Positions 41,378 through 50,746 of a DNA stretch of 63,430 nt are shown here, in pieces. Under the pieces are notes generated by a model. That model was not told where the DNA came from, did no database searches, and saw nothing but the letters and a program-made list of their open reading frames with translations. The translations under genes and the position numbers were made by a program. Origin of the DNA: an uncultured Prochlorococcus sp. (GTDB taxonomy: Bacteria > Cyanobacteriota > Cyanobacteriia > PCC-6307 > Cyanobiaceae); the NCBI GenBank assembly GCA_902634795.1, contig CACPLK010000003.1:1-63430 (forward strand), in the 5' to 3' direction. Numbering within the stretch: position 1 is the first letter of the stretch; each line of letters opens with the position of its first letter.

Positions 41378-42565
41378 TTATTTTGATTTAATTTCCTCAT
41401 AAATTCTTCGAGCGATACTAGATGAATGATACAAATCTATTAATTTATTATTACAATCATATGATTTTTTATTTGCTTTATTTGCTCTAGAGATAGTATT
41501 TATAAGTTTAGATGAAGAGGTTTTAAATTTAAAAAACTGTAAAATTTTATAAATTATTTGTAAAATTAAAAAAGATATTTTTGAAGAAATGTTCTTAAGT
41601 AAAAACCTAAAAATAAAAAACAAATTTTTTTTCAATATAAACTTTAAAAAATTAACTATTTTTATTCTTATATGATTAATTTTGCGATATACTCGAAAAA
41701 TAATATTATTATATATCTTATTTTGTCTATAAGTAAGATATTCCAACTGCTTTTCTAATGAAGAGATTTTTAAATATTGTTCATTGATTATATTATTATA
41801 ATTACTATCAAAATTCAATGCTATTTCCAAAGTCGATTTGGACAGGTTAAAAGTACCAAGCCAAGACGCTTCATCCCAAAAAATATTCATATCGCCTGAG
41901 TCGTCTCTTGTAGAAATAAAGCATACATCTCTCGCTGATCCAGAAATGATCCTTGTAATATTATTCTGATCTAAATCACTTGATTCTTCACCATTAATAT
42001 AATAATATTTAGACTTTAAAAAACCGGCTTTTTCTAGAGTAAAAATCATTCCATCTGGGTTTATAGGGTTTATATGTGTAGGGTCAAGATAAAATGATCT
42101 ACTAGAAACATGTAAATTATCAATACTAGGAGTTTCTAATATTAAAATTCCATTTGGCTTCAATATTCTTTTACATTCATCTAATAATTTCTCAATATTT
42201 TCATGAGATATGTGCTCTATAAAATGAAAAGAACTAATAATAGAGAAGTATTCAGATTCAAGTGTCTCTATTGTCTCTATTGCATTTCCAGCAAGAATAT
42301 TTAAGCCTTTCTCTTGACAAAAAGAAATCATTTGATTGTTATTCTCAAGTCCTAGTGATTCAAGCCCCATCTCTGAACATTTTTCTAACCACTCTCCGCG
42401 ACCACTTCCGATATCTAAACTTTTTGGACTATCAAAATTATTCAAAATATAATTTACTATTCCATCATATGAAGATAAACGAGACTTTATCTCCTGACGA
42501 GAGCCTCTAAATCGATCTTCAAAGTCGAAATAAGCATTTAATTTCATAATTAATAATCTAACCAA
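41378..42565 (-). CDS. SAM-dependent methyltransferase with C-terminal coiled-coil/basic tail (WbdD-like architecture)
   Basis: 395 aa; SLDIGSGRGEWLEKCSEMGLESLGLE, SFHFIEHI; then YLKISSLEKQLEYLTYRQNKIYNN. Confidence 0.82.
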   Translation of the reverse strand: MVRLLIMKLNAYFDFEDRFRGSRQEIKSRLSSYDGIVNYILNNFDSPKSLDIGSGRGEWLEKCSEMGLESLGLENNNQMISFCQEKGLNILAGNAIETIETLESEYFSIISSFHFIEHISHENIEKLLDECKRILKPNGILILETPSIDNLHVSSRSFYLDPTHINPINPDGMIFTLEKAGFLKSKYYYINGEESSDLDQNNITRIISGSARDVCFISTRDDSGDMNIFWDEASWLGTFNLSKSTLEIALNFDSNYNNIINEQYLKISSLEKQLEYLTYRQNKIYNNIIFRVYRKINHIRIKIVNFLKFILKKNLFFIFRFLLKNISSKISFLILQIIYKILQFFKFKTSSSKLINTISRANKANKKSYDCNNKLIDLYHSSSIARRIYEEIKSK

Positions 42566-42790
42566 CTCATGTTTCTATAAACATCTGACATAATAAAAAC
42601 TCATATTCTTACACTATATAATTATCAAGGCCTATCAAGCCAACTGAAAAACATTGCTTGATGAATATTGAATCTCGCCTGAGACTATGATTGCTAATCG
42701 ACTTAAATAAGATTGTGATTGTCTAATTCTCATCTTAAGAGATTACATCTTCAATGATTTTTTAAACCTTTTTGCATTAATGTTTCTGCA

Positions 42791-43249
42791 ATGTCTAATC
42801 AATATCTTATAAAACATGCACCTGGAGCCCCGGGATTAAGAATTTTGGGGTTAGGACCAAATTTTTTGCCCTCTAAAGGGTTATTAAAACTTCAATTACT
42901 ATTAAATAAATATACATTTTGGGCTAACAAAAGAAGTAGATATGAGCTGAAGACAATGCTTAAAAATAGTTCAGTAATTATAAGTATTTGGGAAGATAAT
43001 GAAATGATCGGCTTTGGAAGAGCTACTAGTGATGGCTCATTTCGATCAGTTATTTGGGATGTCGTAGTAGCAGATAATGTTCAAGGGAATGGATATGGTA
43101 GTCAAATCATAAACGAAATTATCAATTCGCCCATGATAAAAAAAAGTGAAAGAATATATCTGATGACTACGAATAGATCAGAATTTTATAAACAATTAGG
43201 TTTTAAAGTAAATTCCTCTCAGAAGCTAATGGTATATGAAAAGGATTGA
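42791..43249 (+). CDS. GNAT-family N-acetyltransferase
   Basis: 152 aa; WDVVVADNVQGNGYGSQIINEII, FYKQLGFKVN. Confidence 0.88.
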   Translation: MSNQYLIKHAPGAPGLRILGLGPNFLPSKGLLKLQLLLNKYTFWANKRSRYELKTMLKNSSVIISIWEDNEMIGFGRATSDGSFRSVIWDVVVADNVQGNGYGSQIINEIINSPMIKKSERIYLMTTNRSEFYKQLGFKVNSSQKLMVYEKD

Positions 43250-43330
43250 AATATAGTTTAAAAATATATATAAAACAAATAACGAAAAACTGATTTCTGT
43301 AAATACTAATAGCAATAATGAAAATTAAAA

Positions 43331-43401
43331 GCGGATGAAGAGATTCGAACTCTCGACATTCTCCTTGGCAAGGAGATGCTCTACCACTGAGCTACATCCG
43401 C
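43331..43401 (-). tRNA. tRNA-Gly(GCC)
   Basis: Reverse complement GCGGATGTAGCTCAGTGGTAGAGCATCTCCTTGCCAAGGAGAATGTCGAGAGTTCGAATCTCTTCATCCGC folds as a cloverleaf; anticodon GCC. Confidence 0.97.
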
Positions 43402-43407
43402 ATCAAG

Positions 43408-43432
43408 ATGCTTAGATCTTAGATCTAAGCAT
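43408..43432. repeat. Perfect 12-bp inverted repeat, 1-nt spacer (atgcttagatct t agatctaagcat)
   Basis: Read directly; lies 6 nt upstream of the tRNA-Gly 5' end. Confidence 0.9.
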
Positions 43433-43482
43433 GCCTTAAAAGAGGTAGTGTGGTCAAATTATTTCTCAATTGACAAGATTAT

Positions 43483-43959
43483 TCAACTGATCGCTTTCAT
43501 TAAAGAACCCATTTCAATTGCTTGTAGTGCATAATTCCAACCTAAATTATTCTTGATTCCAGCTCTTTCTAAAGCCTGCTGCATTGTATCTGTTGTTAAA
43601 ACTCCAAAGATGATTGGCAATCCTATTTCTCTAGAGACAGTGGCAATTCCTTTGCTTGCCTCGGAAACCACAACGTCAAAATGAGGTGTATCCCCTCGTA
43701 TAACTGCACCCAAGGTAATCAAGACATCATATTTACCCTTTCTTGCAAGCTCTTGTGAAACAATAGGTAACTCAAATGCACCTGGAACCCACGCTATATC
43801 CAACTGATTACTAGTTTCTGATACGTTAATCCCATGCCTTGCAAGACAATCCAGACACCCGCTTAATAACTTCGTAGTTATTAGATCATTAAATCTAGCT
43901 ATAACAATAGCTACTTTTAATGACGAGGATTTCTCAAAGGTACCTTCTATTGTCGCCAT
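43483..43959 (-). CDS. ribH: 6,7-dimethyl-8-ribityllumazine synthase
   Basis: 158 aa; [52 protein letters not shown]. Confidence 0.96.
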   Translation of the reverse strand: MATIEGTFEKSSSLKVAIVIARFNDLITTKLLSGCLDCLARHGINVSETSNQLDIAWVPGAFELPIVSQELARKGKYDVLITLGAVIRGDTPHFDVVVSEASKGIATVSREIGLPIIFGVLTTDTMQQALERAGIKNNLGWNYALQAIEMGSLMKAIS

Positions 43960-44060
43960 TTCTTAAAGGCTTTTAAGACCTACTAACAGTAACCTCTTTC
44001 GAGTAAATTTAAAACATCAAATAAAAATTAATCTATCTGGCGAATATATTAAAAAGTTTA

Positions 44061-44276
44061 TTAAACACTCATTTGATGGGTGATGTACTCTCCAACCAGA
44101 GCTTGTAGGAGAACTAAATGGAACCAAACTCCAGCGAGGATCTCGATCTTTTTAATGTTGGGATTTCTATTGTCCTCAGGATTGGTTTGGGTCATGTAGA
44201 AAACAGGAACACCAATTACCAAAAGCAACGAAGAGAACAAAAGTGCGTTCGCAACGATTGAATTAATAGCCAGCAT
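44061..44276 (-). CDS. psbZ: photosystem II protein PsbZ (start at internal ATG; the track ORF extends to 44378)
   Basis: LFSSLLLVIGVPVFYMTQTNPED...IEILAGVWFHLVLLQALV, two TM segments; neighbourhood ribH/mutS. Confidence 0.8.
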   Translation of the reverse strand: MLAINSIVANALLFSSLLLVIGVPVFYMTQTNPEDNRNPNIKKIEILAGVWFHLVLLQALVGEYITHQMSV

Positions 44277-44426
44277 AGTTGAAGCTGCAGAAAAATTTCT
44301 CAATATCCAATAATTCTCCCATGTAAGTGTTTCTTTGAATGATTCCTCTTCATATTTGTAGTGAGGCTTCACATGCAAAATAAATTAATTCTTCTAATAT
44401 GCATTGATTCATTAGTGAGTAATTCA

Positions 44427-47210
44427 ATGGCTGCCAGCCAAGACCCCATACAAGGCAGTCTATTTGAGGGTAGTAAGGAGAGCGAATTCAATGAAAGGGA
44501 ACAACTTCATACTTCAACAACTTTGAACGAAAATCTTTCGAATAAACAACTTAAAGAAGACGCATCACTCAGACCTCGAATAAAAAAGACTCCTGAAAAT
44601 CTAAATCGAACCATTGATTTGGATCAGTTTTCTAATACGGCAGTTGAAGAGCCAAAGTGGTCACATCACAATTTACCAAACATTGATGATCTAACCCCTG
44701 CACTAAGACATTACGTTGAATTAAAAATCGAGAATCCTGAAAGGGTGCTGCTTTACAGACTCGGAGATTTCTACGAATGTTTTTTTGAGGATGCCATAAC
44801 TCTTTCACAGCTTCTAGAAATCACACTCACAAGTAAAGACGGCGGTAAAAAAATTGGCAAAGTCCCAATGGCTGGAATACCTCATCATGCATCTGATCGT
44901 TACTGCACCGAGCTCATTAAAAAAGGTTTATCAATTGCTATTTGTGATCAACTTGAAGCTGCTCCAGCAAAAGGCAATAAATTAATCAAAAGAGGCATAA
45001 CTAGATTAATAACCCCTGGAACAATTCTTGAAGAGGGAATGCTAAGGGCGAAACAAAATAATTGGCTAGCTTCTGTGCTAATAGAATCCAAATCTAACCC
45101 AGACTTTATCACCTGGTCTTTAGCAAAGATAGATGTCAGCACCGGGGAGTTTGTTGTTCAAGAAGGAAAAGAAAGTAATAATTTACGTCAAGAATTGATA
45201 AAACTAAACGCAGCAGAAATTATATCCGATAAAAAATCAATTGCAAATAAAACATGGTTTAGAGGATTCACAGAAATAACGGAATTTAATCAAACATCAT
45301 TTTCCAACTTAGAAGCAACGACAACTATTAAAAATCATTATTGTCTCAATAATATTAATGGATTAGGTATTGATCCAAATTCTCTATCAATTCGAACAAT
45401 TGGAGGATTAATCGCATATTTGAATAAAACTCATCCAACTATTGATGATAATTTTAAAAAAGGAGTAAAGACAAATATATGTATTGATTTTCCTCAAATC
45501 AAAAACAATCAGGCTGGGCTAATTATAGATAATCAAACAAGAAGGAATTTAGAAATTACAGCAACACAAAAGGATGGAAAATTTCATGGTTCATTACTTT
45601 GGGCAATTGACAAAACATTAACTGCCATGGGTGGTAGGTGTATTAGAAGGTGGCTAGAAGAACCTTTAACAGATACTTATGCGATAAAAAACAGACAGGA
45701 GATAATTGAATTACTAGTTGAATCATCGTCGTTAAGAAAAAACATTCGAAGAATATTGAGAGCCATGGGTGATTTAGAACGGCTATCAGGCAGAGCAGGA
45801 GCCCAACAAGCAGGAGCACGTGATTTGGTTGCTATAGCTGAGGGAATTAAGCGTTTTCCAATAATTAAACATTATCTTGATCACCCAATCTTTGAAAAAA
45901 CAAAGTATTTCGAATCTATTATAAATATAGATACAGAATTAATAGAACTTGCAGAAAAGATAAATAATGAAATCATACAAAATCCTCCTCTAAGCCTTAC
46001 AGAAGGTGGTCTAATTTATGATGGTATAAATCCGATACTTGATGGACTTAGAAATCAACTTGATGATCATAATTCATGGCTAAAATCTCAAGAAATAGAA
46101 GAAAGAAAGAACAGCAATATTAACAACTTAAAACTTCAATATCATCGATCATTTGGATACTTTTTAGCAGTAAGCAAAGCAAAATCTATCAACGTTCCTG
46201 CTCATTGGATTAGAAGGCAAACCTTAACAAATGAAGAACGTTTTGTTACCCCAGATTTAAAAGAAAGAGAAGGAAAAATTTTTCAAGTTAAAGCACGAAT
46301 ATCACAACTTGAATATGAATTGTTTTCTAAAATAAGAATTCTCGTTGGAAATAAATCAAACATTATCAGAAAAGCTGCGAAAGCAATTTCTTGTTTAGAT
46401 GTTTTATCTGGTCTTGCCGAATTAGCAGCAATTAATAACTATACAAAACCAGAAATTGTTGATGAAGAAGATGAAAGTAAATCAAGAAAATTATTTATTA
46501 AAGATGGTCGTCATCCTGTAGTTGAGCAAATTCTCATTGATAAAGTTTTCGTTCCTAATGATATTGATCTTGGCTCTGAGACTGATCTGATAATTCTTTC
46601 AGGCCCCAATGCAAGTGGTAAAAGTTGTTACTTAAGACAAGTTGGTATCTTACAAATCATGGCTCAAATCGGTAGTTGGATCCCAGCTGAATCTTGCACT
46701 TTAGGAATTGCCGATCAAGTTTTTACACGCGTTGGAGCAGTAGATGATTTAGCGGCAGGTCAATCAACTTTCATGGTTGAAATGATTGAAACAGCTTTCA
46801 TTCTAAATAAGGCCACTGAAAAATCATTAGTTTTACTAGATGAAATTGGACGAGGAACTTCAACTTTTGATGGCTTATCTATTGCCTGGTCAGTCAGCGA
46901 ATTTTTAGCTAAGAAAATAAAAAGTCGTTCAATCTTTGCAACTCATTATCATGAATTGAATCAAATTTCTGAATATATTCAAAATGTAGAAAATTACCAA
47001 GTTCTTGTTCAATATAAAAATAATTCACTTTCATTTCTTCACAAAGTTGAAAGAGGAGGAGCAAATAAAAGTTATGGAATCGAAGCTGCTCGCCTTGCGG
47101 GAGTACCCAAAGAAGTAGTCAAAAATGCAAAGAAAATTTTAAATAATCTTGAAAAAGAAAGTACCAATAATAGTTTTCAATTAATTCAACCAATTAAAAG
47201 CGATAAATAA
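44427..47210 (+). CDS. mutS: DNA mismatch repair protein MutS (likely start MAASQDPIQGSLFEG; the track start is 44361)
   Basis: LYRLGDFYECFFEDA, LSGPNASGKSCYLRQVGILQIMAQIGSWIPAES, DEIGRGTSTFDGLSIAW. Confidence 0.94.
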   Translation: MAASQDPIQGSLFEGSKESEFNEREQLHTSTTLNENLSNKQLKEDASLRPRIKKTPENLNRTIDLDQFSNTAVEEPKWSHHNLPNIDDLTPALRHYVELKIENPERVLLYRLGDFYECFFEDAITLSQLLEITLTSKDGGKKIGKVPMAGIPHHASDRYCTELIKKGLSIAICDQLEAAPAKGNKLIKRGITRLITPGTILEEGMLRAKQNNWLASVLIESKSNPDFITWSLAKIDVSTGEFVVQEGKESNNLRQELIKLNAAEIISDKKSIANKTWFRGFTEITEFNQTSFSNLEATTTIKNHYCLNNINGLGIDPNSLSIRTIGGLIAYLNKTHPTIDDNFKKGVKTNICIDFPQIKNNQAGLIIDNQTRRNLEITATQKDGKFHGSLLWAIDKTLTAMGGRCIRRWLEEPLTDTYAIKNRQEIIELLVESSSLRKNIRRILRAMGDLERLSGRAGAQQAGARDLVAIAEGIKRFPIIKHYLDHPIFEKTKYFESIINIDTELIELAEKINNEIIQNPPLSLTEGGLIYDGINPILDGLRNQLDDHNSWLKSQEIEERKNSNINNLKLQYHRSFGYFLAVSKAKSINVPAHWIRRQTLTNEERFVTPDLKEREGKIFQVKARISQLEYELFSKIRILVGNKSNIIRKAAKAISCLDVLSGLAELAAINNYTKPEIVDEEDESKSRKLFIKDGRHPVVEQILIDKVFVPNDIDLGSETDLIILSGPNASGKSCYLRQVGILQIMAQIGSWIPAESCTLGIADQVFTRVGAVDDLAAGQSTFMVEMIETAFILNKATEKSLVLLDEIGRGTSTFDGLSIAWSVSEFLAKKIKSRSIFATHYHELNQISEYIQNVENYQVLVQYKNNSLSFLHKVERGGANKSYGIEAARLAGVPKEVVKNAKKILNNLEKESTNNSFQLIQPIKSDK

Positions 47211-47215
47211 AATTA

Positions 47216-47857
47216 TTATGCAATTCCAGTTTCGGCTGCCCTCAATAAGGCATTGGTAGTAGCTGCAGCTAAGGATGCTCCTCCTTTAGAACCCTCCAAA
47301 ACAATATATGGACATTCACTATTCAATAATCGACTTTTACTCTCAGAAACACCTATGAACCCTACTGGCATTCCAATAATTAAACTAGGTTTTGCATAAC
47401 CAGATTCAACAAGATCTAATAAAGAAATTAAAGCTGTTGGCGAACTTCCAATCACAACGAATGGAGAATTAAATAAGTTCTTTTTCTCCTCAAAATCTAA
47501 CCAAATATTTCTCATACCAATTGCACTTCTAGTAGTCAAAGTTGTATCAATTGACGTTGGAGCCATACCTAAAATGCATTGAATATCTGAATTTATAGTC
47601 CTCTTAGCCATCGGAGATATTGCTGCCTCTGCCATATAAGTATCGGTGAAAATCTTGGCTCCATTTTTCAATGCATTAATGGCTTTCTCACAAACACTGG
47701 GGCTAAACCTAATACATGACTGTAGGCTAAAGTCGCCACTTGAATGAATAATGCGTTCCAAAATTGACTGCTGAACCTTATCAAGTCCTGTATTCCCTAG
47801 TTTAGATCTAATATATTTAACACTTTCGAGAAAAATTGGATGTTCTGGTGTTTTCAC
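47216..47857 (-). CDS. cobH: precorrin-8X methylmutase
   Basis: 213 aa; RIIHSSGDFSL, GNTGLDKVQQ, PVGFIGVSESKSRL, GSKGGASLAAATTNALL. Confidence 0.9.
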   Translation of the reverse strand: MKTPEHPIFLESVKYIRSKLGNTGLDKVQQSILERIIHSSGDFSLQSCIRFSPSVCEKAINALKNGAKIFTDTYMAEAAISPMAKRTINSDIQCILGMAPTSIDTTLTTRSAIGMRNIWLDFEEKKNLFNSPFVVIGSSPTALISLLDLVESGYAKPSLIIGMPVGFIGVSESKSRLLNSECPYIVLEGSKGGASLAAATTNALLRAAETGIA

Positions 47858-47916
47858 TGCTAAATTTTTTTGGCTAATTTAAGATCAGAATCTTTTTAAT
47901 AACATATCTCTAAATC

Positions 47917-48945
47917 ATGCCAATACATTTAATATGGGGGGATGATTATGAAGCGTGTAGCAGGGAAATAGAAGAAATAATTCAAAGCGTTATTGATCCA
48001 TCATGGAAAAGTTTTAACTATAGTCAAATAGATGGAAATGATCCAAAACAAAATTTCAGAGCACTTGAAGAAGTTCAGAGCGCCCCTTTAGGAAGCGGAG
48101 GCAGAATCGTATTAGTTAGAAGAAGCCCTTTCTGCAACGGATGTTCTATTGAACTCGCTAATAAACTTGAACAAGCAATTAAATTAATTCCTGATAATAC
48201 ACATCTGATTCTAAATAATTCAAATAAACCAGATAAAAGACTTAAGACTACAAAATTGATAGAAAAAAGTATTCAATCAAATTCTTTTTCAAAGGAAAAA
48301 AGTTTTCTTCTTCCACTGCCATGGGACATAAATGGACAAAAGACCATGGTCAAAAATATTTTATATAAGTTAAATCTAGAAATGAATCATGAAGCAATTG
48401 ATTTAATCGTAGAAAGTATAGGTAATGATAGCTCTTTAATTAATACTGAGCTTCAAAAACTCTCATTGTTATCAGAGGCAATTAATGAAAAATCAAATAT
48501 AAATGGCCCACGAAAAATATCCAAAGAACTAGTCAAAAAACTGATTCAAAATAAATCCGTAAACGCTCTCGAAATTGCAAATTTACTTCTTAAAGGAGAT
48601 AGAACTATAGCCCTATATAAGATTCAGTGCTTACTTAAAAACGGAGAACCAGCTTTAAGGTTAATTACAACTTTAACAAGTCAATCAAGAGGATGGCTTT
48701 GGGTGCATCTATTAGATTTACAGGAAAAGCAAGACGTCAAAGAAATAGCCAAACTTGCTGGGATTGCCAATCCAAAACGTATTTTTGTAATTCGCAAACA
48801 AATACAAGGGCGGTCGTTGGAAGAATTGCTTGAGTTAATGAAAAAACTTTTAAAAATCGAAGTATCAATAAAATCAGGAACTAATCCAATCGACTCTTTT
48901 AAAGATAATCTGCTAACAGAAAGTAAAATGTTGACTAAAAACTGA
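47917..48945 (+). CDS. holA: DNA polymerase III delta subunit
   Basis: 342 aa; MPIHLIWGDDYEACSREIEEII, HolA-like fold and context. Confidence 0.82.
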   Translation: MPIHLIWGDDYEACSREIEEIIQSVIDPSWKSFNYSQIDGNDPKQNFRALEEVQSAPLGSGGRIVLVRRSPFCNGCSIELANKLEQAIKLIPDNTHLILNNSNKPDKRLKTTKLIEKSIQSNSFSKEKSFLLPLPWDINGQKTMVKNILYKLNLEMNHEAIDLIVESIGNDSSLINTELQKLSLLSEAINEKSNINGPRKISKELVKKLIQNKSVNALEIANLLLKGDRTIALYKIQCLLKNGEPALRLITTLTSQSRGWLWVHLLDLQEKQDVKEIAKLAGIANPKRIFVIRKQIQGRSLEELLELMKKLLKIEVSIKSGTNPIDSFKDNLLTESKMLTKN

Positions 48946-48972
48946 AATAATCAATAAGTTAACGAGAGTTCA

Positions 48973-50733
48973 ATGACATTGCTGATTCAAAAATTTGGCG
49001 GCACCTCTCTTGGAAGCATTGAGCGAATCAAAGCTGTCGCGCAAAGAATCAAATCAACTAAAGACAAAGGCCATGATTTGGTAGTTGTTGTATCGGCAAT
49101 GGGACATCAAACTGATGAATTAACACAGCTAGCTTCAGAAATAACGGTTAATCCTCCTCCCCGAGAAATGGATATGCTCCTATCAACCGGAGAGCAAGTT
49201 TCAATATCATTATTGACAATGGCCCTAAATGAATTGGGCACACAAGCAATCTCTTTAACTGGAACTCAAGCTGGAATTATCACAGAATCAGCTCACGGAA
49301 AAGCCAGAATACTTGAAATTAGGACAGAACGAATAAAAAATCTAATAGATCAAGGCCAAACCATAGTCATTGCTGGATTCCAAGGAACCAGTCTTGGAAT
49401 AGGAGGAATCGCCGAAATTACCACTTTAGGAAGAGGAGGGTCAGATACTTCTGCAGTCGCTTTAGCAGCATCTCTTGAAGCGGCCAGATGTGAAATTTAT
49501 ACCGATGTGCCAGGCGTTTTAACAACCGATCCAAGAATTGTTAAAAGTGCAAAATTAATGAAAAGTATTAGTTGTGATGAAATGTTAGAGCTAGCCAGCC
49601 TTGGAGCGGCTGTTTTGCATCCTCGAGCAGTTGAAATAGCAAGAAATTTTGGCGTAACCCTTGTAGTCAAATCAAGTTGGGACAACCTCGATGGAACAAC
49701 TTTAACTAGTAACAAGAAAAATGTTTCTTCTAAAGGTGGTATAGAACATCGCAGTCCTGTCGATGGATTAGAACTTGTTGAGAATCAAGCAGTCGTAGCG
49801 TTATCTAATATCCCGGATCGTCCAGGAATTGCTGCTGAGCTTTTTGAATCTTTATCGGATGGTGGAGTTAATGTAGATCTTATTATTCAAGCAACACATC
49901 AAATAAATTCTAACGATATTACTTTTACGGTTGCAGAAAATGAATTACATAATGCACAAACTCAATGTGAAAAACTAATTAATAGTATTGGAGGTGAAAT
50001 ATCTTCCCAAAAGGGTCTGACTAAACTAAGTATTTACGGAGCTGGGATAATGGGGAGACCTGGAATAGCATCATCTCTATTCCAAACTCTATCTGATTCT
50101 GGTATTAATATTCGTCTGATAGCAACAAGTGAAGTCAAAGTAAGTTGTGTTATTGAAGCAGAATTAGGGAAAAAAGCATTGCGTAATATAGTAGAAGTTT
50201 TCAAGCTAACTGATAAACAAATTACTCTTAATCCATTAATTGAAAATAACAACGAACCAGAAGTACGAGGTATAGCTTTAGATAAAGATCAAATCCAAAT
50301 TAGCGTCAAAAATGTCCCAGACAAGCCAGGTACTGCTTCTACGATATGTTCCACATTGGCCGAGAAAAGTATCAGCTTAGATACAATAGTTCAATCAGAA
50401 AGAAAGCATATGGATAAAACAAAAGATATTAGTTTCACATTAAAGAAAAATGATAGAAGCCATGCTAAATATGCTTTAGAAGAATTGATTTCAAATTGGA
50501 AGGGATCAAAACTAGAAGAAGGAGAATCAATAGTCCGAATTAGCGCAGTAGGATCTGGAATGCCTTTCACAAAAGGAACAGCAGGTAAAATATTTAGAGC
50601 ACTAGCGAACCAAAAAATCAATATCGAAATGATCGCCACAAGTGAAATAAGAACAACTTGTATTATCTCAGAGAAATATGGTGAAAAAGCTTTAAATGAA
50701 ATTCATTCTTGCTTTGAGTTGGAAAAAAATTAA
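48973..50733 (+). CDS. lysC: aspartate kinase with multiple ACT domains
   Basis: 586 aa; IQKFGGTSLGSIERIKAVA, TTLGRGGSDTSAVALAA, repeated ACT motifs (DRPGIAAELF, DKPGTASTIC). Confidence 0.96.
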   Translation: MTLLIQKFGGTSLGSIERIKAVAQRIKSTKDKGHDLVVVVSAMGHQTDELTQLASEITVNPPPREMDMLLSTGEQVSISLLTMALNELGTQAISLTGTQAGIITESAHGKARILEIRTERIKNLIDQGQTIVIAGFQGTSLGIGGIAEITTLGRGGSDTSAVALAASLEAARCEIYTDVPGVLTTDPRIVKSAKLMKSISCDEMLELASLGAAVLHPRAVEIARNFGVTLVVKSSWDNLDGTTLTSNKKNVSSKGGIEHRSPVDGLELVENQAVVALSNIPDRPGIAAELFESLSDGGVNVDLIIQATHQINSNDITFTVAENELHNAQTQCEKLINSIGGEISSQKGLTKLSIYGAGIMGRPGIASSLFQTLSDSGINIRLIATSEVKVSCVIEAELGKKALRNIVEVFKLTDKQITLNPLIENNNEPEVRGIALDKDQIQISVKNVPDKPGTASTICSTLAEKSISLDTIVQSERKHMDKTKDISFTLKKNDRSHAKYALEELISNWKGSKLEEGESIVRISAVGSGMPFTKGTAGKIFRALANQKINIEMIATSEIRTTCIISEKYGEKALNEIHSCFELEKN

Positions 50734-50746
50734 ACCTAAAAATATT

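Noticed and set aside
16792-43401. Possible tRNA-integrated mobile island
   Set aside because: No integrase, transposase, attachment duplication or tRNA 3' fragment was recognised; core genes such as secA are interspersed.
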